Shown here one piece after another: positions 42,649 to 53,189 of a stretch of 64,000 bases of DNA. Source of the DNA: Tetrastigma voinierianum (lineage: Eukaryota; Streptophyta; Magnoliopsida; Vitales; Vitaceae); NCBI GenBank assembly GCA_016808115.1, contig JAEQBH010005431.1:1-64000 (forward strand), in the 5' to 3' direction. Every line of letters starts with the position of its first letter. Positions within the stretch are counted from its first letter, which is position 1. A program made the translations under genes and the position numbers. The notes beneath the pieces were generated by a model. It made no database searches, was not told the origin of the DNA, and saw only the letters and a program-made list of their open reading frames with translations.

Positions 42649-43213
42649 TGAATAATAGATGCGCAGGCTTAAGACGTAAGCCTAAAATGGGCCCGATCTG
42701 CTGATAGGCCACTTGATGACGTCTCGAATATAGGCAAGCGAGGGCCGGTCAGCCGCTTTAAAGAGTTTGGCGTAGGAATCGTGTGGGGAAAACTTTGTCT
42801 AGCCCCCGTCGGGAAAGTAAGATATTTCATAATTATTGTCCATCAATTTTATCCCTTATTAATCGGTTTCACGATAAGGAAAGAAATTCTCCTACGATGG
42901 GAGAAATATTGTATCATCCTCCCGACAAGAGCATACTATTGATGTCGTCGTCAATGAGGAAGCATCTTATTCGGTGTCGTCGTGCATTATGAAACATACT
43001 TGTCGATGTCATGTCCGATTAGGAAAAGTTGTCGTGATCGCGAATTTATAAATCTTAGGGCGCCCCGTGCAAGTGAAGGTGCGCGGGACGTATCACCTTG
43101 GCTTGTTCGGCCCCGTGGTTGATGTCTCTTCCACGGGGAAAGAGCCGGCTTAGGTATCGGACGAAGGGCCTCGCCGATCGCTTTGTTCTTGTTTTGCGGA
43201 GGAATCAGCGCCA
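42649..43213. repeat. Left LTR of noncoding element
   Basis: Pairs with 44740-45303 by ordered shared words over the whole length. It has clear divergence (substitutions and indels every 5-10 bases in places), so the insertion is old. The CA at 43212-43213 would be the LTR end, followed by TGATGGACC, a possible but unassigned primer site. Confidence 0.75.
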
Positions 43214-43979
43214 CGTAATGATGGACCGGCCCGACAAATCCGATAGCTCGACCCGATTCGGTTGAAAAAGCATCATCGGTTTGGCGTTACCGTGCATGGG
43301 AGCGGCGGTTCTGCACAAATAGTGACCTCTCAGCGTGATGGTATGAACCCGAGGAACCTGACAAACAACGCGATATCGAGGATGCAAGACCAGCGAGGCG
43401 GCGTGAGCGGCCCGACCTCGGAAGCGCGTTAAAGGCGGTCGCGAGCCGGTACCAATGAGCGAGGTGGAGCGCTCGCGTCACCAACCAACACTTCTTTGAA
43501 AGAGTTGGAATAACTCACCATGCAAATCACAGCGCCCCTAAGAGACCACGACCGGACCGAAAAGACCCGAAACCACAGCTTACCCGAGAAGAGCAACATC
43601 TCGACCCTCGTCGAGAAGCAAATAGAGAAGGGGAAACTAGCCACGCTGGGGACGTGATCTTTACCAAACACCACAGGGAGAGGATCGCAGCAGTGGTCAT
43701 GGGAGCATAAGGATTGAGGACATCTAGTAAGAAGAAATCAACCATATGAAGGTAAGCGGTAAAGGTCGAGCTCCGTCTCGTGGGCCAGCGCAGTCGCGAC
43801 AAGCCCAGTCTCTATTCACGGCCGGGAGTCTTTGCCACTTCCCCCTTAGAGGCAAAGTTCAAAATATCGCCGTCGGGGCGTTGACCGAAACAAAAGACCC
43901 CATAGACCAACTCGATGCTTCACAAAAATCATGGAACTACATGGATGTCGAACTGTGCTTCGATTCGTAAGCGTAAGCT

Positions 43980-44533
43980 CGAAGCAGGCCATGTAATGCA
44001 GAAGCCCAAATGCTTCGGGAGCCAGGCTGATTCGAGCGAGCCCGTATAGCCACGAAGCCATGTAAACAGAATTTGGGTTCAAGGCCAAGTAAGCCGCGGC
44101 CCGGTGGCTCCGGTTTGTAAACGTAACGGCCAGGCGAATGGCGGATGAATGTAGCTCGGTTTGCGAGCCTTGACTCAACAAGGCAGTAGCCAGGAACCAT
44201 GTAGCTCGAAACGGTGCTTCGGTTCGCGAGCGCGTAATAGGCAAGAAAGCCAAGTAGCCACGGAGCCATTTAGCTTAAGAGCCCGATGCTTCCGGTTACG
44301 AGCCGCAGGCGCTCGAGGAGGCGAGTAGCCCGAGGAGCCATGGCTCGGGAGCCATGTAACTCGGTTTCAGGTGCCGTGGCCGGTCGAGAGAGCCTTGCGG
44401 CTCGGTTCGGGAGAGCTTTGCGGCTCGGTTTGAGCCATGTGGCTGGGTTTCGAGAAGGTAAAGTAGCCCAGTCGTAGCTCGGTTTAAAGAGCCTTGGCTC
44501 AGTTTCAAGGGAGAGCGAATAGTTCGAGTTCAA
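43980..44533. repeat. GAGCC / GGCTC word array
   Basis: The words GAGCC, GGCTCGG(TTT) and AGCCATGT(A/G)GCTC recur throughout this stretch, with imperfect 25-40 base spacing (for example GCCATGTAAAC 44061, ACCATGTAGCTCG 44190, GCCATGTAACTCGG 44351, GCCATGTGGCTGGG 44434). GAGCCATGGCTC at 44335-44346 is a perfect 12-bp palindrome. The open frames over it (for example on the - strand 43846-44253) follow from GC richness. Confidence 0.8.
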
Positions 44534-44739
44534 AATGCTTGTAAAAAGTGAATCTTAGGCCCGTAGCGCTCGGTTCGAGTTGCGTGGCCAAAACGAAAGC
44601 GACTCAGGTGTGAGACAATAAAAGAAGCGATAAAACTAATCGAACCCTTCCTAAGTAGCCACGTGGATATCGCGCACGATCAAAGCGTCTGTACTTACTA
44701 CGCTCGCAATCAAAGATTTCAGACGAAACTTATGGGGTT

Positions 44740-45303
44740 TGAATAATAGGTAGCGAACTAAGAGCCTTAAACCCAACGGGCCAATCTTAGCAATAGGCCC
44801 TTGATGACATCCCGAATATAGGCGAAAACGAGGCCCCAGTCGCCTTTAAAAATTGGCGACGAGGAATCCATCTTAGGGAAAACACTTCAATCTCCACCAA
44901 TCGGGGAAAGTAAGGCGTTTCGATTATTCTTGAAAAATCAATTATCACTTATTAATCGGTTTGCGATGAGGAAGAAAATCTCTATACGAGTGAGAGAAAT
45001 ATTGTATTATCCTTGACAAGGAAACATCTTCAGTCGATTAATCGTCATCCAAATGAGGAAGCATCTTGTTTAGTGTCGTCGTCTAGCCCAGGAAGCATCT
45101 TATTGATATCGTGTCCGATTAGGAAAGTTATCGTGATCGTAATTAATTTATAAATGTCGGTAAGCGTAAGTGAAGGTGCAGCGGATATCTTATGTGCCGT
45201 TATTGATATTCTCTTGCGAAAGAGCGAGCAGGCGTCGGAGGCTTGTGAATGGCCTGCCGTCCTTTTGTTCTTGTTTTTCTGGAGAATTCTAATGCAGGCG
45301 CTA
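44740..45303. repeat. Right LTR of noncoding element
   Basis: Direct repeat partner of 42649-43213, 564 bp. It keeps more AT bases than the left copy, because many CpG sites that are intact on the left read TpG or CpA here. The two LTRs have therefore decayed unevenly. Confidence 0.75.
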
Positions 45304-46009
45304 AGCCCAAACCGACTAACAAATGGCCTTCCGTGGTCAGGTCACTTGTCATCGTGTTTTACATATAGCAATAGGATCCTTAAGCATAAATCTACGCAAA
45401 ATCCCAAAATATAGGTCCCCTAAATGTATAGAGCATTGTAGATCCCAAATTTTGGGCTATTTTTATTTTATTTTATTTGGTTGGATTTTTTTTTTTTTAA
45501 TTCTTTTCCTTTAGGAAGGTGGATCATCATTTCTCATACGGTTTTAGGGTTTAGTTTTCTTTATGATGGATGGAGCGGACTCCAAAAGAGTACTTTCTTG
45601 GTTAGAGGAATTTTCAGGTGTCATTCCTTCTCTCCATATTTTCCCCTATTTTATTATATTTTTTTTTTTAAACACTACTGCAGTTTTCTCATATTCAAAT
45701 AGTTGATCTATGTTATAGAGTTCACTCTTCAGGTTCTCTATTTTGATTTTCGTAAAGATTGTTGAGTACTATTTTCACTTTTGATATTCATTTTGAGCCT
45801 ACTCACCATTACCAAAAACTCAACAATTTACCCTCTATTTTTCTGTTTGGAGGCCATGTGAGTGGATATTACGGGTTTCATATATTATTCCTTTCTAGCT
45901 TTTGTTGTGTAGTGGAGAATGAGATTAATGCTTTGTATATGGGATGACTTAGTGGAGGTGGGGATGATACATGCACGTGGAAGTAGATGTTGACTGTGTG
46001 TTGGTTGAT
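45304..46009. other. Intergenic sequence, no gene seen
   Basis: AT-rich, with short T runs (45487, 45660). No domain or splice-consistent frame was recognised. Confidence 0.55.
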
Positions 46010-46112
46010 TATGTAATATCCCTTTCTTTTTTTCATTCAGGTTTATCCATTTGTTTGTTTTTATGTAATATTTCTTTCTTTTTTTCATTCATGTTTATCC
46101 ATTTGTTTGTTT
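46010..46112. repeat. Tandem duplication, about 52 bp x 2
   Basis: Two near-identical units containing TATGTAAT, CTTTCTTTTTTTCATTCA and GTTTATCCATTTGTTTG lie side by side. They differ at about three positions, so the duplication is recent. Confidence 0.9.
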
Positions 46113-48083
46113 ATTTTCATTATAACATGTTATTCCAGTAAGGTTTTGTATTAATTTCTATCTTGCATCAAGAATTATAGTTATCTATCTTGGTTTGTAT
46201 TAGTTTCGATTTAGTATATTATTTTAATTACAGTCACAATTATTAAGATAGATTAATTACCTAGTTGTACTATCCAACCCATTTGCATAGGTCAGCCCAT
46301 TTGTTTTTGCCCAGTCCAATTCCTTGGGCCAACTTCTTTAGACCGGCCCATTTGCTTATATCTAGTCCGGTCATGTGACGGGTCATTAGGTTAGCCAGCC
46401 CGGCCAAACAAACTGTTCTTTGATCATCGTCCAGGTCATTAAATCCATTCGTGAGGTCATACACGTCTTTTCTTAAGTCCGTCTGATAGGTCATTCAAAT
46501 CTATCTTCGTCAAACATTAAGTTGATTTATCTCTTGTATGTCGATAAAGAACCATTGTTCCATTGATTTATGAATTTCGTTTAGTATCATTTCATCCTTG
46601 TCCTTAAACATATACCTTGAATGAAATCTCTCAAGTACAACACGAGGAATTTAACTCATGTCATTTATGTTATAAGTAAACATCTTAAACCATTAGTCTA
46701 TATCACTTTTTGTTTCAAACTTTTGCCTTTTTTAAATAATATTTCAAATATCCTCTATTTTCATCGATTTTAACTATCTTTAAAACTAACTTTCAAACTA
46801 ATATTATTATTATTATCTTAACTTTCACCCTATTAATTTTTTTATTTAAGAAAAATCAATTATTTTCTTTAATTTCAAAAAATTTTAAATTTTTTTCCTT
46901 AATTACTAAATTAAAAACGAAAAACGTTTTTTAATTCCAAAAAATCATTTTCTATACTTTCAAAAATCTCTTTATTTAATTTAATATATATAATTTATAT
47001 GATCTTTATGTTTTAAAAAAAAATTCTTTAAAATTCAAAATTCACTTCCTTTAAATTTTACAAATCAAATATTCTTTTCCCAATATCAAACTTCAAACAT
47101 CTTCTTTTCTAAAGTGACAGTTTTTTTTTTTTTAATCAAATTCCCAAATTAAATTTTTATTTTTCAAATTTCCATTTTTTAACCTATTTTTTAAAACTTC
47201 AAATGTAGAATCAATTTTATAATTCTAATAAAATATAACTTTATGAAGTTGACTTTATGCTAAATAAATGGGCCTTTGTGGGGTCCAACATCTCATATAT
47301 GTTTTCAACAAATAATTTAACACTTAGTTTATAACCTAGTTTCAAATTTTGATTTTAAATATTTTGTATATGATACTACACTAATATGATTATCATTTGA
47401 TAGTGCTTTCAAATCCGCCAAGATACACACTATTTTCTCATTCTTTATTTATTTATTTATTTATTTATTCATTATTCATTAATGTTTGATGTGCTATTAT
47501 ATTATTAAAATTGTTTATTGGTGATATATATTGTTTAATTAGTCAATTACCTTATTTGTCTTAACTTGATTATTAAAAACCTAATTTTTAAACGATTATT
47601 CTGAGTTTTCGCGTATCTTGATCCGATAACTTAGCTGCAGAATCTGAGCTTGGTTTTTCGCGACATTTTTTTACGTATGGGTCGTATCTAGAGTTTTTTT
47701 AATTTTTGTTTTCCTTTAAAAAAAAAATAAATAAGTGCTTATTTCCAGTAATTTATTAAAATTAATTTTCAAAAATCACAACGAGTGCTACGCTTTTAGT
47801 GGAAGCGGTTATAACCAAAAATACGATGTCCACAAGCATTTTAGAAAAAAAATGTATAAATTATCTTGAAATATGGGCATCCTTTGGTTCATGGATTAAG
47901 CATGGTAGGTGCGTATAAACGCAAATTTGGGATCCGTTGAGTTTTTCCTTTTTTGTTTTTTATTTTTATTTTATTTTATTTTACTTTATTTTAGTTGATT
48001 TGATTTAAATTTTTGGAAAGAAGAGGAGGTACCAGGATGGCGGACCATGATCAGAAGGAGGACGAATGGACGATCAGAGGAGG
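46113..48083. other. AT-rich intergenic sequence
   Basis: Mostly A/T runs. The segment 46270-46500 is locally less AT-rich (GACCGGCCCATTTG, CCAGTCC) and gives a short - strand frame without known motifs. A phrase at 47600-47830 (TTTTCGCGACATTTTTTTAC, GAGTGCTACGCTTTTAGTGG) looks like LTR sequence, but I could not pair it. Confidence 0.5.
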
Positions 48084-48120
48084 CAGGATTTTTCTTAAAA
48101 AGGAATTTATATAAGCCACC

Positions 48121-48160
<40 letters not shown>

Positions 48161-48249
48161 CAGAGGAGGGAGAAGTTCTAGAGAGAGAGGGGCTCTACGA
48201 GACGAGACAATGCAGGATTTTTCTTTAAAAGGAATTTATATAAGCCACC

Positions 48250-48281
<32 letters not shown>
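48084..48281. repeat. 129-bp duplication carrying (ATT)n
   Basis: The segment CAGGATTTTTCTT(T)AAAA...GCCACC followed by an ATT microsatellite occurs at 48084-48160 and again at 48213-48281. The two ATT tracts have about 12 and 10 units. The duplicated unit length is 129 bases. Confidence 0.93.
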
Positions 48282-48284
48282 GGG

Positions 48285-49575
48285 GCAGTTTGACAGTCCT
48301 TTTAACCGGGCTTAATATACTTTTAAGTGATTTTAGGATAAAAAAATTGATGTTTGTTAATATTTTTAAAAGTAAAAGTTAAAAAAAAAAACACTTTGTA
48401 TTTTTTTGAGAAGGATTTGGGAGGTGTTTTTTATTAAAAAAACACTTAAATTTTTTTTGGATATTCCTAGTACTTGTTTATCTTTAAACATCTATTTATT
48501 TTAAAAAGTTTGGACAATATGATATGCTTTTAATAATTCAAATATTTTTGTAAATATTTTTAAAAAAATTATATAATCATAAAAAATTATTTTATAAAAA
48601 TAATTATTTTAAGTTTTTATTAATACAATTTTTTGCATATGTTTGTTAATTAATTAATTCAAATATTTTTATAAATAATTTTATAATCATGCGAATAATT
48701 ATTTTAGGTTTTTTATTAATACAAATGTTTATATATGTTTATTCATTAGTTCAAATCTTTTTATAAATATTTTAAACATTTTATAATCGTAAAAATATTT
48801 ATTTTAAATTTTATTATCTTGATATTTATATATGTTTATTCATTAATTCACTCATTTCTTTAAATATTTTTAAATTTTTTATAATCATAAAAATTAGGTT
48901 TTATTAATATAAATTCTTATATGTATTTATATACTTTTGTAATAAAAATTTTATTTATCATGATACTCTATTTTTGTAATTAAATGTTAAAAATATTAGT
49001 AGAATCGCTTTTTTCAGATTCCTCTAAAAAGGTTTCTGATATAAGGGATGTCAGTAAACATTTTTGCACCAGAAGCGTTATTCTGATGATTACAAGCGGT
49101 GTCAAGGACCGGTTTGACAAACAAACACTTTTAAGTGTTTTTAGCACAAAAAAGGTGTTTGGTAATATTTTCAAAAGCACTTTTGAAACCTAAAAAAACT
49201 TTGAGAAAGTTTTTTAGAAACAGGAGGGTTTTTTTTTTTTTAAAAAACACTTTAAGTTTTGGATATTCTAAACTTAAAAAATGCAGATAATATGATATAC
49301 TTTAAAAAATTCAAATATTTTTAAATTTTATGTTTTTATTAATACAAATTTTTTATATGGTTTATTAATTAATACAAATTTTTTATATGGTTTATTAATT
49401 AATTCAAATATTTTTATAAATATTTTTTTTGTAATTATACAAATAATTATTTTTGGTTTTCATTAATACAAATGTTTATGTATGTTCATTTATTAATTTA
49501 AATATTTTTTAGAAATCTTTATGATCATAAAAATAATTACATTATGTTTTCTTGGGTTGATGTTTTTTTATTAAT
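48285..49575. repeat. AT-rich minisatellite and duplicated MITE-like segment
   Basis: A segment with CTTTTAAGTG...AAAAACACTTT at 48290-48440 is repeated in altered form at 49110-49260 (ACACTTTTAAGTGTTTTTAG). Each is followed by an array with a ~95-bp period whose landmark is ATTCAAATATTTTT...ATAATCAT...ATTAATACAAAT (near 48537, 48656, 48750, 48847; then 49306, 49403, 49495). I infer an old duplication of a block of roughly 820 bp. No coding sequence. Confidence 0.7.
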
Positions 49576-50276
49576 ACAAATATATATATAAAAAAAAAAG
49601 TTAAAACTAGAAATTAAAAGCTGAATCAAGTTAACTTATAACAAAATTTGTTAATAAATTAAAGAAAGTTGAAACAATTCAAGTAGAAGAGACTTGTTAT
49701 TTGTTAATGTGGGCTTGATAAGACCTAGGAAGCAATATAAGGTTTGTAGATTTTTGTTTGTAGACACTTGTTATTTGTACATTTGTTAAATCTCGATTGA
49801 AACAAGTTTAAAAAAGGTTTAAACTCAATAAATTATTTCAAACTCATTTTATTTGTTTCTATATTTATTAGATAAGGACTAACAAATTTAAAAATTTATA
49901 AAATTAAGGAATTTTGATTATATTTTCCAAATAAGAGAAACCAGATAGAAACGTTCAACTACTTCTTCATTCAACTTCAATCTAAAATTTGTTCTTCTTG
50001 TGTATGCTGTCAACAAAAGAGAAAAAAAAATGAAACATTTGTTCTCAGTAACAGTAATGTGGTTTCTGGAGCCCACCACAGATCTGAAGAAAAAACAAAA
50101 AAAGGGAATTACAGCAACCAACCCCCAATGACAATGACAAAAACCTAAAAAACCATTTAAGGTGGTTGTGTTGATTATGAGTTAGAAGTAGGGATGGAAA
50201 ATGAATCAACAAGTATTATGTATGTAACCTAAACCTAACTAGAAAATGTACCTCCACCAGAATCTTCATCTTCATC
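49576..50276. other. Intergenic sequence downstream of the phosphatase gene
   Basis: Holds the presumed 3' untranslated region of the - strand gene (about 50000-50276). I see no canonical AATAAA signal on that strand within 250 bases of the stop. The remainder is AT-rich and featureless. Confidence 0.5.
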
Positions 50277-52979
50277 CTATATTGAAGTTAACCTTGCCTT
50301 ATTATGCACATTCTCTTCTCCTCTGTAAAGCAATCGCCTCTTATTCGACCCGTACCCTTGGTACCTATAGATGATACTGTACAGGCTTTGCCTCATACTC
50401 AATATGTCATATGCCTCGAGGAATTTCATATCATTCAACCTCGATTTCGATCCTGCATACCTCTGGTACTCCTCAACTACAGAAGACAAACACCAGTTCT
50501 GCAGTTTTCTCAAACAACCCACAAGACAACCTGTCCGATGCTGTAAGAAATATATACGAGTCAAACTTCCAATCAAATGTATGAGAATTCGATCATTGTA
50601 AGAAATCATAAAGGCTAATTCTATAGATGATGCAGGAAATGGATTTTTTTTTCATTTTTTTCTCTCATGATGGCACACTTGTTGGAACACAACACAATGA
50701 ATCAACCAAGGTAAGAATTCGAGATGATAATGAGTCCCATGAAATCTATGAAGTTAATTATCAAAAATAAACATAATATAACTAGATAGAAATAGATTTG
50801 AGATGATAATGAGTCCCATGAAATCTATGAAGTTAATTATCAAAAATAAACATAATATAACTAGATAGACATAGATTTAATAGCCGATAAAGTCAAGACC
50901 CTAGAATCCTTAACATACCTTTCCTCGTTTGCAATGGATCAGAACGGGATGATTTCTCACATCTGCAAACACCAAAAAAAAAAAAATGAAATTTCAAACT
51001 AATAAAAGAAGGAAAAACAACATTGCTTAAGAAAACTGTAATTGAACATTGCAAAAGCTAAATAACTGAATTGCAAGTTTATGACACAGTACCAATCAAG
51101 ACTTTCAAAGCCTCCGAGATGGTATCTGTGGACATAGCCACAGGAGGCTCCTGCAGATGGCAAATGTTTAAGTTGTAAATTCACTTTGAACGAAGGCAGA
51201 GAACAAACATCATCGTTTTCATCAACATTGAGGTTCCATATTTCCATTTACTGATCAGATCATCAACAATCACCTGTATAAATGTTCCTTCATATTTCCC
51301 AATATATCATCTTTGCTCACAAATCATAAATAGCCAAAGCAATCCAAAACAATAAAAAGGAGAAGCATCACATGATAATATATCCTGGAAAGGACATGGG
51401 AAACTAAGAATATAATATAATTTTGTACAATCACATCTAATGCTTAAAACCTTTTTTTGTTTGACAAATTCTCCATCCTCTCCTCAAAATCATTCACCTG
51501 ACTGATTACTTCTAAGGAGTACTACCTACACAGGCTAAACTTAATCGGGACGAAATATGTTCCCTGAAAATTTCAGCTTAGGAAAGGATTATTCAAGTTG
51601 AAAACCAATGGATTGACTTAAGTTTATTTTCCGGATAGCATACTACCGTATATTAGGTCACCCAGTTTCCATAGCATCTTACATTCTTGATTTAAAAATC
51701 ACCCTATCAATAATCAGTTCTGGCAGTAGTTTTCTTATAATCAGTAGGATTGTAGAAATGCAGACAAGGAAAGAAGGTGATACCTGCTTTCCTTCAATGC
51801 CAAACTGGAAAGAGGCGGATATTCTGAGATTGAAGAAATTTGCAGTTTTCTTCAGGATATGGCTCAGGACACAAGTATCTGTTCCAATTCAAATCAAACC
51901 AAAGTCATATATATAACTATATCAGTTGATTCACATTTCAATCATGTTAGAATTGATGTAAACAGTAATAAAGTTTTGAATTACTATTTGCTTGGCAGCC
52001 AAGAAAAAGTAAGAAAATTGACAAATAAAAGATGGAAAATTATGAATTTTGGATTCTAGTTTGTTCGTTTTGACAGATGGAAATTCATCTTTTTCTCTCA
52101 CTTTCTTCACCTCCCTTCCCCTCCAACCTCCCCCGCCCAAAAAAAGAAAAGAAAAAAAAATACTCAAATTTGTTATCCTCTCTGTTTGCTTCCCCGGAAA
52201 AGTTAGGAAAATCAAACGTCAAAGAACATTAAAAGAAAAAAATGAAAAGGAATCCGAACTTCTTTTTTCTTTCCTTTCATTCAAAAAGGACACTGATTCA
52301 AATCCGTAATTATTCCACCATGTTTTTATAAAAATAAAAGGAAACAGTAAAAGACAATACACGACTCTCAATTTTCTTCCATTGTCATAAATTTTCTTGT
52401 CAACCAAACAACCCATCAAAGCTTGAAAAGGGGACAATTTTTACATAAGTTATTTTCTTTAAAATAAGCATAATCCAAATGATCATTCCGTCTCGTTTCC
52501 AGTATAAATCCACAAAAAAAACGAAATCGAAACAAACCAAACCCAATTCTCCAACATTCAAACCCTAGAACCACATTACTTAAAACTGCAATAAAACAAT
52601 AACAAAAAAAAATCAGAAAACACAAAAACAATAATTATAAAAAAATAGAGCCACATTACCAAAAGCTTCAACGAACCAAGAACCACAAAGAAAAGCAGAA
52701 AACAAACCAACAATAATAACAAAGTATTTCCATTTCTTGCATTGTCGCCCATTTTCTCGGCAACCAAACACCCCAAAAAAAAATTCAAAATTAATTAATT
52801 AATTAAAAAGGGAAATTAAAAACTCACATGATGGTTCGAAGGTTCAGGGTTTCAAGGAAGGGGAAATTGGCAGGAGTGGGGAGGCCAGATCTGAAGATGT
52901 TCTCTTCAACCATGGAGAAGTTGGACGGAGGAACCAGAACAGCGTCCTGTGCAAGGCCATTCTCCAACATCAACCCCAT
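50277..52979 (-). CDS. PFA-DSP phosphatase, five exons, one frameshift in exon 2
   Basis: Plant/fungal atypical dual-specificity phosphatase of the At1g05000/SIW14 family. Members are described as inositol pyrophosphate phosphatases, acting mainly in cytosol and nucleus. Exons on the - strand are 52979-52828, 51878-51784, 51150-51093, 50962-50919 and 50540-50277; all introns are GT-AG. Motifs: VPPSNFSMVEENIFRSG (exon 1), YLCPEPYPEEN (exon 2), DTISEALKVL (exon 3), and the active site HCKRGKHRTG, split between exons 4 and 5, with catalytic Cys112 and Arg118 of a 203-residue model. The C-terminus reads YQGYGSNKRRLLY. Lengths sum to 613, not 612: exon 2 has one extra G (+ strand 51807/51808), which in this sequence causes a stop after about 77 residues. 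I chose the Met at 52979; a Met at 53018 is also in frame. Everything else is intact, so an assembly error is as likely as a null allele. Confidence 0.9.
50721..50875. repeat. 79-bp tandem duplication in intron 4
   Basis: GAGATGATAATGAGTCCCAT starts at 50721 and again at 50800. The units differ at a single position near the end (AGATAGAAATAG against AGATAGACATAG). Located in the 378-bp intron between exons 4 and 5 of the phosphatase gene, away from both splice sites. Confidence 0.95.
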
Positions 52980-53174
52980 GGGAGAATGAAAAAAACTTGT
53001 ATAATTCTTGAAAACCAAAGCTCAAATGCTGACCATAAAACAAAAAAGGAAATTCAAAGAATGGAGGGATTTAAGCTCGTTGGGTTTAAGGGAGAGAAAG
53101 AGAAATTATTGACAAAAGGATTCCAGAGGAAATTCAGGAATCCTCTTCCCGATTCAGGTTATTGGTTTTTTGGA

Positions 53175-53182
53175 TTTTTATA
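53175..53182 (-). promoter_or_regulatory. TATA box of the phosphatase gene
   Basis: TATAAAAA on the - strand, about 200 bases upstream of the chosen ATG. This predicts transcription starting near 53145-53150 and a 5' untranslated region of about 165 nt. It is the best TATA match in the 300 bases upstream of the first exon. Confidence 0.5.
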
Positions 53183-53189
53183 GGTTTAG

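Larger units (their letters stand above)
42649..45303. mobile_element. Noncoding LTR retroelement with GC-rich interior
   Basis: Two direct repeats of about 565 bp, 42649-43213 and 44740-45303, both starting TTTGAATAATAG and both ending in a TTGTTCTTGTTTT ... GGCGC/GCGCC segment. They enclose 1.5 kb with no protein domain. Shared landmarks are CCTTATTAATCGGTTT/ACTTATTAATCGGTTT and ATGTCCGATTAGGAAA/GTGTCCGATTAGGAAA. The size fits a non-autonomous LARD/TRIM-like element. Sequence before the right repeat (TTATGGGG) could be a polypurine tract, so a + strand orientation is slightly favoured. No clear target duplication is seen. Confidence 0.78.

Noticed and set aside
43846..44269. Overlapping 110-135 codon frames on the - strand
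   Set aside because: They follow the GC-rich repeated words in the noncoding LTR element; repeats are in all frames and no conserved protein is visible.
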